The notes under the pieces: model-generated | Database searches by the model: none | Told to the model about the DNA's origin: nothing | What the model saw: the letters and a program-made list of their open reading frames with translations, nothing else | Shown here: piece by piece, positions 1 to 9,002 of the stretch | How positions within the stretch are numbered: the stretch's first letter is position 1 | Layout: each line of letters starts with the position of its first letter | Made by a program: the position numbers and the translations under genes | DNA from: Rhodopirellula europaea 6C | GTDB taxonomy: Bacteria > Planctomycetota > Planctomycetia > Pirellulales > Pirellulaceae | Direction: 5' to 3' | Assembly (NCBI RefSeq): GCF_000338295.1 | Contig: NZ_ANMO01000211.1 | Span: forward strand, 1-64,000 | DNA length: 64,000 nt

Positions 1-497
1 CATAACATGGTTGATGCACTGGGCCCTTCGGGACACGTTGGCGTCTACGATGCCGGGCAATCTTCTTGAAGAAAATCCCGGTCGTTCAGGCATCGGTCGC
101 TTCGTCTTGGTGCGGTGCCGTAAGAACCTGTCAAGATCGTCAAAGCTGGTTACCTGAGATACTGATAAGTGTTCGATTAGCGAAGATCAGTGTTCCTTAG
201 GAACAGAACTGTACTGAACACTGATCTTCGCTAATCGAACACTCATCCAGTGTGGGCTGATCGCAGGAGAGCAGGACTGCGTTGCAACATAGTGTTGTCG
301 CTGGACCATCAGCGCCGTTTTGGTCGTCGGCTGCTGCTTTGGTTGCCTTGGCCTGGACTCCTGGGACCCTGGTCTCGTGTTTGAATAGCGTGTTGATGCG
401 GTCGCAAACATGTTTGGTTGAAGCTGGCCGTCGCATCCATTGATTCGGCAAGCCTGCAACGCGGCGGCTTGGATGGTGCAGGCTTCTTGCTATTCGT
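1..497. other. non-coding stretch at window edge
   Basis: No convincing gene. Short open frames here lack a recognisable domain or ribosome binding site, and the first 150 bases could be the tail of a gene that begins outside the window. The only clear structure is the long inverted repeat at 168-243, annotated separately. Confidence 0.5.
168..243. repeat. perfect 28-bp inverted repeat (long hairpin)
   Basis: Bases 168-195 are the exact reverse complement of 216-243, with a 20-base loop at 196-215. A competing small hairpin (TGTTCC-TTA-GGAACA, 191-205) sits at the inner end of the left arm. It is much longer than a usual intrinsic terminator and has no T-run. It could be a mobile-element remnant, a transcript-end structure or a cruciform. 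Function is unknown. Confidence 0.75.
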
Positions 498-1286
498 TCA
501 AGACTTGCTGATGTCGATCACGCGTGTGCCCGAAAGCGTGTCGTGCCATCCGAGGCGTTTGTCACCGAACAGGTAGGAAAGCGGATCGAAGGGAATCATG
601 CGAGCCAAGCTTCGCCCAAGGATCTTTCCGAAACCGGCTTTGCCGCCGTCGACTGAACGCACACGAGTTTTCGTAATGAATTTGGCGAGCGTCGCGCCAA
701 AGACTGCTTCCATCAAAATGTAGTAGAGGGCGAAGAATCCGAGCCCCACCAACGTTGAAACAAGTGACATCGTTGCCTCTTGTTCGGGAGTCATGTCGAC
801 TCCGTGCATTACGACGAACACGATCCCAACGACAATGCCGATTCCGAATGAAAATACCTGTACGAAAACCCAATCCAAAAAGTAGTTTGCCAGTCGTTTG
901 TTCTGGGACGCGTAGGTGCCGGTGGCAAGTTCCGATGAGTCTGCGGCGTCGTTCAATGACGAAGCATAGGGATTGTGCCCACCGGTGGCTGCTGCTGGCA
1001 TCATGCCGGGTCTGGGAGCGACGGTGACGGGCTCCAAGTCGGTTTCGGTAAGTTCATCGAACAGACCAGCGTCGGCACCGAGGGGACTGGCAACCGGTTG
1101 AGGCCGCCGCGCCGGAGCTGCGGGCCTTGCGGATGCTGACGCTGGCCGTGCCGCGGCGGCGGCCGGAGCTGCTCCTTTAGGGGCGGGCACTCGGAGCTGC
1201 TTCCCGCACGGGCATTTCACGGTCTTGCCCGCAGCCGTGTCAGGAACTTGGAGCAGTTTGGAACAACCCGGGCATTTCAATTTCAT
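498..1286 (-). CDS. RDD family membrane protein with N-terminal zinc ribbon
   Basis: A 262-residue protein. The N-terminus carries two CxxC-type cysteine pairs (CPGCSK near residues 5-10 and CPCGK near 25-29), a zinc-ribbon-like head seen on many planctomycete proteins. A low-complexity Ala/Pro/Arg linker (about residues 36-75) follows. The C-terminal half has the hydrophobic segments and conserved polar residues of an RDD domain (NKRLANYFLDW near 130, RSLARMIPFDPLSYLF near 225, and a terminal RLGWHDTLSGTRV), so it is probably an inner-membrane protein. RDD proteins have been linked to transport or membrane stress, but no substrate can be assigned. It is transcribed alone, convergent with nothing close by. 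Confidence 0.8.
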   Translation of the reverse strand: MKLKCPGCSKLLQVPDTAAGKTVKCPCGKQLRVPAPKGAAPAAAAARPASASARPAAPARRPQPVASPLGADAGLFDELTETDLEPVTVAPRPGMMPAAATGGHNPYASSLNDAADSSELATGTYASQNKRLANYFLDWVFVQVFSFGIGIVVGIVFVVMHGVDMTPEQEATMSLVSTLVGLGFFALYYILMEAVFGATLAKFITKTRVRSVDGGKAGFGKILGRSLARMIPFDPLSYLFGDKRLGWHDTLSGTRVIDISKS

Positions 1287-1530
1287 CGATCATCATTCCC
1301 ATCGTTTTGGTTCCGGGAAAGTTTCCATCCGGAACAGCCAATTTCTCCGCGAATCGGTTCGCGACGATGGAGATGATAACCCAATTGATTGGTCAAAGAT
1401 CAGGTTGGTTGTCAATTGCCGCACGATCTATCGCCGCGTGGAGGCTGAATGCTCTGATTTCGGGGATTTCTCTGGCGGGTGCGGCCAAACGAATGCCGGT
1501 GCGGACGAATTGATTTGGGAAGATTGCATG
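1287..1530. other. intergenic, no gene seen
   Basis: This is the upstream region of the RDD gene. Short frames on the plus strand lack domain signal or a plausible ribosome binding site. Nothing further recognised. Confidence 0.5.
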
Positions 1531-1565
1531 AAAAAACGCCCGGGCTCGCTTGAGCTTCCGGGCGT
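1531..1565 (-). terminator. intrinsic terminator of the His/Asn-rich secreted protein gene
   Basis: On the minus strand an 8-bp GC-rich stem (ACGCCCGG at 1536-1543 pairing with 1558-1565), with an inner 4-bp stem GCTC/GAGC, is followed by six T residues (1536-1531). It lies 45 bases beyond the stop codon of the gene ending at 1610. Confidence 0.85.
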
Positions 1566-1609
1566 CCTGGGAATCATTTGATCAATTCGGCAACGTTGTG
1601 CCGTTGAGA

Positions 1610-2695
1610 TTATTTGATCGCACCGCCGAGGTCAGCAGCAGCGTCAACGCCGGCGTCCACACCAGTGTCGCTAGCTGCACCGTTCAAGTTTGAGTTGACT
1701 TCGGTGCTAGCACCAGCGTCTCCGTTGGGCGTGAAACCAGCGTCCACGTTCGACTCAGCGTTCGCTCGTGTTTCGCCAACAACGTTTGCATCGGTTTGAT
1801 CATCGACTTGTGCGTCGGCGTTCACGTTAGCTTCGCTGTTTGTGTTAGCGGAAGTACGCGACTGAGTGGTAGCGTCCGTTTGAAGGTCAGCGTTTGCATT
1901 CACGTCACGGTCACCGTTCAGATTGGCATCAGCGGATTGGCTCGTTTGAACCGCACCGTCGACTTCCGCGTCCAGGTGTTCTGTGGTGTTGCCATCGACC
2001 GCTTGACCGCTTCGCGGGGGCGCCGCGTAGTCTTGATCGGCATTTCCATAGCCAGCCTGATACTGTTCTTGGCTACCGGTCGTGTTGGTGTTCGTTGCAC
2101 CGTCGAAATAGATTCGTTGTCCGGAGACGCAGATATACTCTCGGCCGCTGGCGTCATGGCGTAGCGTGTGGACACCTTGGCTGGTGGAACCATAGTGATT
2201 CACCGAGCCATGATGGTAGGTGGTTCCCGCATGGTGAGTCGTGCCGACCTGCGAACCACGGAAGGGATGTCCTGTTTGCCCGTGTCCAATTTGGCCGTGT
2301 CCATATTGCACGTTGCCGTGGTTGGAGTAGCCGTTGTGGTGCTGGTACCCGACGCCTGCACTTGCACCGACGTTTTGGTTGAACGATTGTCCATTGATGG
2401 TGGCGTTCTGACCCACGTTCGCTCGGATGCCCTGGCCAGAGTACACGTTTCCGTCTTGATCTGCTCGGCTGTTGGCAATTCCATTGGACTGAATGGATGA
2501 GCTGGCTGCAGCGTCATCGACTCGGTTGCGGAAACCATCCGCGGCTCCGCGAGTGATGTTCTGGGCTTGGCCAGCGGCTCGGCTGACTGCATTGCCAGCT
2601 TGGGTCGCGGCGTTGTTCAAAACACCCTGTGCGCTTGCCATCGTGCCTGTTGCGACGAAGCCCAAGAACGCGGCGGAGTTGATGAATTTTCTCAT
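1610..2695 (-). CDS. secreted His-, Asn- and Asp-rich protein of unknown function
   Basis: The open frame extends upstream to 2938, but the start at 2695 is preferred. It gives a clean signal peptide (MRKFINSAAFLGFVATGTMASA) behind an AAAGGA ribosome binding site, and yields 361 residues. After the signal comes an Ala/Asn-rich segment, then a His/Gly-rich block (about residues 120-200, many HHNG, HGN, GHGQ motifs). The C-terminal 150 residues are low-complexity and dominated by Asn, Asp, Ala and Thr. Cysteine is nearly absent. The composition suggests an extracellular or periplasmic unstructured or metal-binding (His, Asp) protein, but this is inference and no family is recognised. It is followed by its own intrinsic terminator, so it is probably monocistronic. 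Confidence 0.75.
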   Translation of the reverse strand: MRKFINSAAFLGFVATGTMASAQGVLNNAATQAGNAVSRAAGQAQNITRGAADGFRNRVDDAAASSSIQSNGIANSRADQDGNVYSGQGIRANVGQNATINGQSFNQNVGASAGVGYQHHNGYSNHGNVQYGHGQIGHGQTGHPFRGSQVGTTHHAGTTYHHGSVNHYGSTSQGVHTLRHDASGREYICVSGQRIYFDGATNTNTTGSQEQYQAGYGNADQDYAAPPRSGQAVDGNTTEHLDAEVDGAVQTSQSADANLNGDRDVNANADLQTDATTQSRTSANTNSEANVNADAQVDDQTDANVVGETRANAESNVDAGFTPNGDAGASTEVNSNLNGAASDTGVDAGVDAAADLGGAIK

Positions 2696-3071
2696 GTTGT
2701 TTTCCTTTGTTGTGGGGTGATGGGGCACGGACGACAAAACGCTCAAAACGTTTGCGACGTCCAATGGGGGATGCCCCGGATGCGTCTTTGTTGGGGAGAC
2801 AGTGAAGGCAAGCTGTGTTCCGTAAACGCGAAAGTGAAAACAATCTTGAACAAGGCGGCTAAGATGGGTGGATCTACGCACTGCCGTGTTTCTGTCCGCG
2901 ACTGATCGGCTGGTAGGGCGCTGTGACGCTTGCTCCAAGTCGTTTCATCGTTGGGCGAAAGTTGATCAAGCCCAGCGGTGATTGGTAGAAGTCGACTCGC
3001 TTGAGTTGCAAGCCGTCGAGATTGCCGGCGGGAGCATCTGTGGCGTACGCGTGACTGATGGCTCCGGGTGG
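2696..3071. other. intergenic region upstream of the secreted protein gene
   Basis: It holds the leader and presumably the promoter of the minus-strand gene starting at 2695, and the 3' flank of the VTT protein gene. Frames extending into it from both sides have no signal peptide or domain and look non-coding. Confidence 0.5.
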
Positions 3072-3659
3072 TCAAGCACTGCTGAGCAGGTGAGCACCGA
3101 TCGCGGAGAGAAGCAGAGCGCCGGGGACGATGGCAACCGCGGTCCACAGCAAGTATCGCTTGAGAGAGACTCCGCCCGCAGCGGCGACCCCAGCGGTCAG
3201 GTGAGCGCCCACGCCGGGGATTTGCCGGCCGAGGACCAGGAACCAAGGGCTGCCGGCGGGCCAGCGTGACAACCATGTTGGCATTTTCTGGCGAGCGTCT
3301 TCGGCGGACTCGACACCAGTCAACAGACGAATGGTCAGGAACTCGAGCGTCGATCCGAGGAACCAGCCCAGCCAGCCAAGCAGCACGGCGAACGGATAGG
3401 GGTACAGGCCTCCGTTGGCAATCACGATCACATCGGATGGGACCGGGGCGGCCGCGATCACCGCGTGCAGCGGCACCGTGACGACCGGAGCGATCCAGCC
3501 AAGACGCTGGTGCATCGCTCGCAGATCGTCACCACTGGTTTGGAACGCGAACCAGCATCCGACCAGCAGAACGATGGGCAATGCCACGCGAAAAACGCTT
3601 TTCCAGAGTGGTTGGCTCTTGCCGGTGGGGTGTTCTTCGGCGGGATCGGCGGGGGACAT
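3072..3659 (-). CDS. VTT/DedA-like (SNARE-associated) membrane protein
   Basis: 195 residues with several hydrophobic segments: one near residues 22-40, then about 58-100, 135-165 and 168-190. The central stretch with small residues and a glycine-rich turn (PVPSDVIVIANGGLYPYPFAVLLGWLGWFLGS) and a later R-x-IPG-GAHLTAG segment match the VTT domain of TVP38/DedA-type proteins, which are linked to lipid scrambling and membrane homeostasis. The substrate is unknown. The start at 3659 is four bases after the hrpA stop (3664), so the two are probably co-transcribed. Assignment to VTT rests on pattern only. Confidence 0.65.
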   Translation of the reverse strand: MSPADPAEEHPTGKSQPLWKSVFRVALPIVLLVGCWFAFQTSGDDLRAMHQRLGWIAPVVTVPLHAVIAAAPVPSDVIVIANGGLYPYPFAVLLGWLGWFLGSTLEFLTIRLLTGVESAEDARQKMPTWLSRWPAGSPWFLVLGRQIPGVGAHLTAGVAAAGGVSLKRYLLWTAVAIVPGALLLSAIGAHLLSSA

Positions 3660-3663
3660 GCGA

Positions 3664-6600
3664 TCAGCTTAACAGCTTTTCGCAGCGTTTCTCGGACACC
3701 TTCACCGCGGTGCCGAGGGGCTGAGCGAATTGGCTGACTCGGAGTTCCTCGATCAGCCAGCGGAATTCGCTGGTGCATTGTGATTTGGGATCCCGTCGGT
3801 CTTCCGGCAAACCGTTCAGCCAGCGCTGCCATAAACGATCGATCAATTGTCGGCTGTCGGCATCTCGCGAAGCGGCACTGGTGGCTTTGTCCAATCGGTA
3901 GGCGATTGCGTTTAGATAACGAGGCAGGTGCTGCAGGTGCTGCCAGGGTGTCCACTGCACGAATTGATCTGCCACCAACCATTCGATTTGTTGCATGACG
4001 TCCGCGCGAACCTCATTCAACTTGGGTGAACCGGATTCTTCCCACTGGCAACGCATCGAGTGGTAGGCGTCGGTCAGTTTGCCCAGCCATCCGGCGATGT
4101 CTTGGGTTGCTTCGCCGATTCGCTGCGGTGCCATTTGGATGCGTTCATCGTACTCGGTTCGTTTTCGAACCACCGGCATCTTGCGACCCGGTTGGCTTTC
4201 GACCAACGCAACTCGAACGATCAGGTCAGCGAGCGCCGTTTCAATCACCGCCGAAGAGACGATCGGTGCCAGTTTGATTTTGGCTTCCGCGAGGGCGGGC
4301 AAGTGGCGAACTTGGGCACGCAGGTCTTTTCGACAAGCGATTGCAAACAGTCGCATCATGCCGAGCCGGGTGGCGTCTTCCGCGGCGGCTTCGTCGGAGA
4401 ACAGTTTGGTCGAGACCGAGTCGCCTTGATCAACCAGTCCGGGATACTGGGCGACTTGAACTCCGCCACGTTTGCGAACGACCTCGCGAGGCAACACGTC
4501 CAGTTCGAACGTCGTCATCTTGTCGCGAGACCAATCCGCTTCCGGACCGCTGGCCGCAGCGGCAACTTCGGCGTCGTCGATCACGCGCGAGCCGAGCTTG
4601 GCTTTGACAGCGTCGACCCCGCGAGTTTTCTCGATGACGTTGCCGGTGTCGTCGACGACGTTGACGAGAAACTGCAGGTGTGGCTCGAGCTTTTCGTCTT
4701 GGAAATCGGACTCGACCACTCGGACTTCCGCATGCCGCGTCAAAGCTTCGCACAGAGTCGGCATGAATGGGACTTGGCCGCGTTTGTCGGAGATTTCTGC
4801 GACGACTCGGGCCGCGACGTCGGCGGCGGGAACCAAGTTGCGACGCAATCGTTTGGGCAATGATTTGATCATCGCGATGACCTTGGGTTCCAGCAGACCT
4901 GGCACCAGCCAACCGAGTGCATCGTCGCTGACTTGCGGGAGCGCGGCCTCATGGATGGTCAGGTGAACCCCGTCGTCCTCGGCTCCGGGACGGAAGTGAT
5001 ACTGCAACGGCAGACGCGATGACCCCGCGGCCAATTCGTCGGGGTAAGCGTCTGCGGCGATCGCGACCGAGTCGACAGACAGGATGTCTTGCGGACGCAG
5101 GTACGGCGTTGTCTTAGAATCCTCGTCGGGAGTTTCGGGTGGTGGATCCGCCAACCAAGCCGCGAGGGCGACGTCGTCGTTCAGTTTGGATGCCCAGGTA
5201 GGGGCTGGGTTTTGCCGGTCGAACTTCTCCAAACGCGGTCGATCGCATACATCTTCGGGCAATCGCGACGCATAGAACGACAGCAAGGAATAGTCGTCGA
5301 CCACCAAGTCACGGCGACGAGTTTTCGCGGCCAACTTTTCAATCGATTCGATCAAGCGTCGGTTGTGGCGGACGAATTTCGCGGTCGTCGGCAATTCGTT
5401 CTCCAACAATCCGTGCCGGATCAACAGGTCTCGGGAGGTGGTCGGATCAATGGGTGCCAGCGGAACGCGGCGGCGAACGACGACCGGCAAACCGAACAAC
5501 GATTGGCGTTGGTAGCAGAACGCTCCGCCGCTTTTGCGACTCCAGTGCGGGTCGCTGTAGGACGCTTTCAACAAGTGTGGTGCAACAGCCTCGATCCATC
5601 CGGGTTGAATCTTCGCGCACGTCCGAGCGTATTGTTTGGCGGTTTCAACCAACTCGGCGGCAACAATCCACTTCGGTTTGGCATCGAAGATTCCGCTGCC
5701 CGGCCACAGGAACAACTTCAGTCCGCCCGCACCGGTGTACTCGTTCTTATCGCCGGCCATTGCGATGCCAGATAGCAAACCCGTCATCAAGGCTTGATGG
5801 ATCAGAGCGTATTTGTCCTGATCAACGACCGGTTGTTCTTGGTCGGCTTTGGCGGGATCCAATTCGGCGTAGCGGATCTTTCCGACGGAGCCACGTGATT
5901 TGGACGACTTGTTCTTCGAACGACGTTTGCCTTCTCCGATCGTGGCCGCCATCTCTTTGAGTTGGCGATAGACGTCCGACCACTCTCGCATTCGAGTTGG
6001 CGACAAAAAGTTCTTGCGAAGGATTCGCGTGAGCTTTCCTCGACTGTGATCGCTGCGCATCGTGTCGTAGAAACGCCACAGTCTCAGCAGCGAAAGGAAA
6101 TCACTCTCGGGATCCTTGAATGCCGAGTGAGCTTCGTCGGCGGCGGCACGTTTTTCCGGCGGGCGGTCGCGAGGATCGGGGTTTTCCATCGCGGCAGCAA
6201 TGGGCAAGACTTCCGGCAGCACGCCCATCTCTTTGGCAGCGATCAGGATGCGACCAACACGAGGGTCGACGGGAAGGCGGCCGAGTTGCCAACCAATTTC
6301 AGTCAGTTCCTTGTCTTCGTCGATCGCACCGAGTTCATGCAGCGTTCGCATGCCTTCGCGGATGGCTTCGGCACGGGGCGGATCGATCAGCGGGAACTCT
6401 TCCAACCGACCAAGACGCAGCGTTTTGCTTTGCAGGACGACGCTGGCCAGGTTCGTTCGCCGAATCTCGGGAGTCGTGAAGGCGTCGCGGGTTTCGAAGT
6501 CTTCGACACTGTACAGACGCACGCAGATGCCGGGGCCGACGCGACCGCAACGACCGGAGCGTTGGTTGGCACTGGCGCGGCTGATCGCTTCGACAGGTAG

Positions 6601-7815
6601 TCGCTGGACTTTGGTTCGTGCGCTGTAGCGACTGATTCGTGCGGTGCCCGAATCGATCACGTATCGGATTCCTGGAACCGTCAGAGAAGATTCCGCGACG
6701 TTGGTCGCGAAGATGATTCGGCGTTTGTTGCCGCTGGGGTGAAAGATCGCTTGTTGTTGCGATTGAGGCAGCCGAGCGTACAGCGGCAGCAGTTCGACTC
6801 GGTTGGTCAGCCCCATGCGTTTGTAGTGGCCGGCAACTTGGTGGCTGACTTCACGGATGTCGCGTTCGGTGGGCAAGAACACCAGCGTGTCGCCGCTGCC
6901 GTCTCGTGACAGCGAATCGAGACCGCCGATCACGTGTCGGGAAAGATCGTAGTGACGTCCGTCGATCTCCGCGTCTTCGCCGGCGATTTCTTCCCAAGGA
7001 AGGTACCGCAGTTCGACCGGGTAGCCGCGGCCTTCGACTTGCAGAATCGGAGCCGGGAGGATGTTCGATTCGTTGTCAGGGTCGCTGGCGGCTTCTTCGC
7101 AGTAGGTGCCGAAGTGTTCAGCGAAACGTTCGGCGTCGATCGTTGCCGAGGTGATGATGACTTTCAATTCGGGGCGGCGGTCGATCAGTTGCCGCAGGTA
7201 TCCCATCAAGAAATCAATGTTGAGCGAACGCTCGTGGGCTTCGTCGATGATGATCGCGCTGTAGTTGCGCAGGTCGCGATCACTTCGGGTTTCCGCCAAC
7301 AGAATCCCGTCGGTCATCAGCTTGATCTTGGTGCGATCGCTGGTTTGATCGCCGAAGCGGACTTGGTAACCGATGGCTCCACCAAGTTTGGTTTCGGTTT
7401 CCTCCGCCAGACGAGTCGCGATGCTGCGGGCGGCCAAACGTCGGGGCTGGGTGTGGCCGATCATGCCGTGTTCGCCCAAGCCAGTATCAAGCAGCATTTT
7501 GGGAAGCTGCGTGCTTTTACCGCTGCCCGTTTCGCCGCACACAACCAGGACTTGGTTTTCGGCGAGCAGGTCCACAATCGCGTCGCGATGGGCCGTGATC
7601 GGCAACTCGCTCGGGTATTCGATCTTGATCGGCGGATCCGCCGGACCGGTCGCACCGTTGGCCTGATCCTCGCCCGCGGGGCTCTCTCCGTTTGGAATAG
7701 ATTCCGTCGATGCGAGGTCGACCGGTGGAAGTTCGACGTCGCTTGGCAGGGAGGGGCTGTGCGGTTTCAGCGGGCTACTTGGTTTCTGATTCACTTGGAT
7801 CCATCGATCGGGCAA
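3664..7815 (-). CDS. hrpA: ATP-dependent RNA helicase HrpA
   Basis: About 1383 residues, the usual size of bacterial HrpA. The N-terminal half is a DEAH-box helicase: Walker A GETGSGKST near residue 94, DEAH in IIDEAHERS near 190, SAT in ITSATIDAERF, and motif VI QRSGRCGRVGPG near 420. HA2/OB-like and DUF3418-type C-terminal regions follow. It acts on RNA in the cytoplasm; in E. coli HrpA resolves stalled ribosomes and processes mRNA. The first possible start in the frame is TTG at 7815. GTG at 7794 is an alternative, and both overlap the upstream PH-domain gene (stop at 7775). The overlap and the four-base gap to the VTT gene point to a three-gene operon. Confidence 0.93.
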   Translation of the reverse strand: MPDRWIQVNQKPSSPLKPHSPSLPSDVELPPVDLASTESIPNGESPAGEDQANGATGPADPPIKIEYPSELPITAHRDAIVDLLAENQVLVVCGETGSGKSTQLPKMLLDTGLGEHGMIGHTQPRRLAARSIATRLAEETETKLGGAIGYQVRFGDQTSDRTKIKLMTDGILLAETRSDRDLRNYSAIIIDEAHERSLNIDFLMGYLRQLIDRRPELKVIITSATIDAERFAEHFGTYCEEAASDPDNESNILPAPILQVEGRGYPVELRYLPWEEIAGEDAEIDGRHYDLSRHVIGGLDSLSRDGSGDTLVFLPTERDIREVSHQVAGHYKRMGLTNRVELLPLYARLPQSQQQAIFHPSGNKRRIIFATNVAESSLTVPGIRYVIDSGTARISRYSARTKVQRLPVEAISRASANQRSGRCGRVGPGICVRLYSVEDFETRDAFTTPEIRRTNLASVVLQSKTLRLGRLEEFPLIDPPRAEAIREGMRTLHELGAIDEDKELTEIGWQLGRLPVDPRVGRILIAAKEMGVLPEVLPIAAAMENPDPRDRPPEKRAAADEAHSAFKDPESDFLSLLRLWRFYDTMRSDHSRGKLTRILRKNFLSPTRMREWSDVYRQLKEMAATIGEGKRRSKNKSSKSRGSVGKIRYAELDPAKADQEQPVVDQDKYALIHQALMTGLLSGIAMAGDKNEYTGAGGLKLFLWPGSGIFDAKPKWIVAAELVETAKQYARTCAKIQPGWIEAVAPHLLKASYSDPHWSRKSGGAFCYQRQSLFGLPVVVRRRVPLAPIDPTTSRDLLIRHGLLENELPTTAKFVRHNRRLIESIEKLAAKTRRRDLVVDDYSLLSFYASRLPEDVCDRPRLEKFDRQNPAPTWASKLNDDVALAAWLADPPPETPDEDSKTTPYLRPQDILSVDSVAIAADAYPDELAAGSSRLPLQYHFRPGAEDDGVHLTIHEAALPQVSDDALGWLVPGLLEPKVIAMIKSLPKRLRRNLVPAADVAARVVAEISDKRGQVPFMPTLCEALTRHAEVRVVESDFQDEKLEPHLQFLVNVVDDTGNVIEKTRGVDAVKAKLGSRVIDDAEVAAAASGPEADWSRDKMTTFELDVLPREVVRKRGGVQVAQYPGLVDQGDSVSTKLFSDEAAAEDATRLGMMRLFAIACRKDLRAQVRHLPALAEAKIKLAPIVSSAVIETALADLIVRVALVESQPGRKMPVVRKRTEYDERIQMAPQRIGEATQDIAGWLGKLTDAYHSMRCQWEESGSPKLNEVRADVMQQIEWLVADQFVQWTPWQHLQHLPRYLNAIAYRLDKATSAASRDADSRQLIDRLWQRWLNGLPEDRRDPKSQCTSEFRWLIEELRVSQFAQPLGTAVKVSEKRCEKLLS

Positions 7816-8224
7816 CTCGGTCCATCAATTCCTCGATGAAGCGTTCTCGTTCTTCGGGGGAAAGAATGTGATCGCGTTTGGCGGTGCGAACAATCACCCT
7901 TTTCAGTGACATCGCCGGGCCGCTGATCCAAGTCGATGACGGAATCGCTTCGGTGATGTCGGCGTAAGCGACTTGGTAACAGATCAATCCACAGCGAATC
8001 GATAGAGCATCGTCCAGCAATGTGTAGCGGCAGGGGATTGTGAACACACCGGTCACCGCCGCGATCGCGGCGGCCATCAGGATCATCGTGCCAGCCTCGT
8101 CGGCGCGGCCCTCGTTCAACAAATACGCGGCGAACGCGATGGCCATGAAGATCGGGGCGAGCAGCAGAACGAGCAGCCATCGATCGACGGCGGATGGGTA
8201 GACGAGCGGGGCAGTGTTTCTCAT
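7775..8224 (-). CDS. small membrane protein with PH-like domain
   Basis: 149 residues. Two adjacent membrane segments (about residues 17-38 and 44-63) are followed by a cytoplasmic region in which the Y-T-L-L-DD-L-S-I-R-C-G pattern and a later WISGPAMSLKRVIVR strand resemble bacterial PH domains of the YdbT/bPH type. Function is unknown; such proteins are often membrane-associated. The ATG at 8224 starts the gene, and its 3' end overlaps the start of hrpA, which suggests translational coupling. Confidence 0.65.
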   Translation of the reverse strand: MRNTAPLVYPSAVDRWLLVLLLAPIFMAIAFAAYLLNEGRADEAGTMILMAAAIAAVTGVFTIPCRYTLLDDALSIRCGLICYQVAYADITEAIPSSTWISGPAMSLKRVIVRTAKRDHILSPEERERFIEELMDRVARSMDPSESETK

Positions 8225-8441
8225 TCGAGCAGTTTACCAGCCGGAATGGTTTTGTTGACCGGAGGCACTCTGCGGTGAATTGCTCGTTCAGAGAGCCGCT
8301 TTGCCACCAATGTTCGGGGTTTTGGCCGCGAAATCCGCCATTTTGGGAACAACTGCACAAAAATCTTCAGTTTTCTGTAACGAACCGGTATCTCGCCGCA
8401 ATTGCTAGTGAGACCGAAATGCCCGCCATTAAAATCTGTTC

Positions 8442-9002
8442 ATGACCGATCGTTCCCATCCCGCCGCAAATCGCCTGACCGCCGAATCGGCGGAGGAGCA
8501 CTTTGTGCAATTAGTGACGGAGTACCAGCCTCGAATCGGGGCTTACATCCAGTCTTTGATGGGCGACGCGAATCGGGCGGCTGATGTGCTGCAGGAAACC
8601 AATTTGGTGCTTTGGCGACGCAAATCGGACTACCAGGTCGGCAAACCGTTTTTGCCATGGGCGTTCGGGATCGCTCGTTTGCAGGTGCTTTCCAACCTGC
8701 GTGATAAACGAAGAGCCCCGTCCTTGCTCGACGCAGATGTTGCGGAACTGGTTTCAACGGAAGTGGAAACCGAAGCTGAACGCTTGCACGACATCCAGTC
8801 GGCTCTTTCGGAGTGTCTGAATTCCTTGCCCGAGAATCGACGGCAGATGATTCAAAATCGATATTTCGAATCGCAAACAATCGATCAAATCGCCAACACG
8901 TTGAGTCAGGGAAGCTCGAACGTCCGCGTGACGTTGATGCGAGTCCGACGCCAGTTGGCCGAATGCATTGAACGTCGCTTGGCAACCGGAGGTGCCTCTT
9001 GA
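8442..9002 (+). CDS. ECF-type RNA polymerase sigma factor
   Basis: 186 residues, typical ECF length. Region 2 is visible in FVQLVTEYQPRIGAYIQSLMGD plus ADVLQETNLVLWRR with the conserved W (residues about 20-70). Region 4 includes LPENRRQMIQNRYFESQTIDQIANTLSQ and a following helix (about 130-175). It belongs to the planctomycete/verrucomicrobial group of ECF factors that sit beside FecR-LamG genes. The stop overlaps the TTG start of the downstream FecR-LamG gene by four bases, so the two are probably translationally coupled. The downstream protein is the likely anti-sigma or sensor partner. Confidence 0.92.
   Translation: MTDRSHPAANRLTAESAEEHFVQLVTEYQPRIGAYIQSLMGDANRAADVLQETNLVLWRRKSDYQVGKPFLPWAFGIARLQVLSNLRDKRRAPSLLDADVAELVSTEVETEAERLHDIQSALSECLNSLPENRRQMIQNRYFESQTIDQIANTLSQGSSNVRVTLMRVRRQLAECIERRLATGGAS

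Noticed and set aside
1-154. Possible tail of a gene entering from outside the window
   Set aside because: More than one frame is open over this short length and none gives a recognisable motif.
187-459. Open frames of 84-90 codons on the minus strand
   Set aside because: No domain, no signal peptide and no ribosome binding site; the frame runs into the perfect inverted repeat, so it is probably chance.
6934-7839. Plus-strand frame of about 300 codons opposite hrpA
   Set aside because: Antisense shadow of the helicase; no independent evidence.
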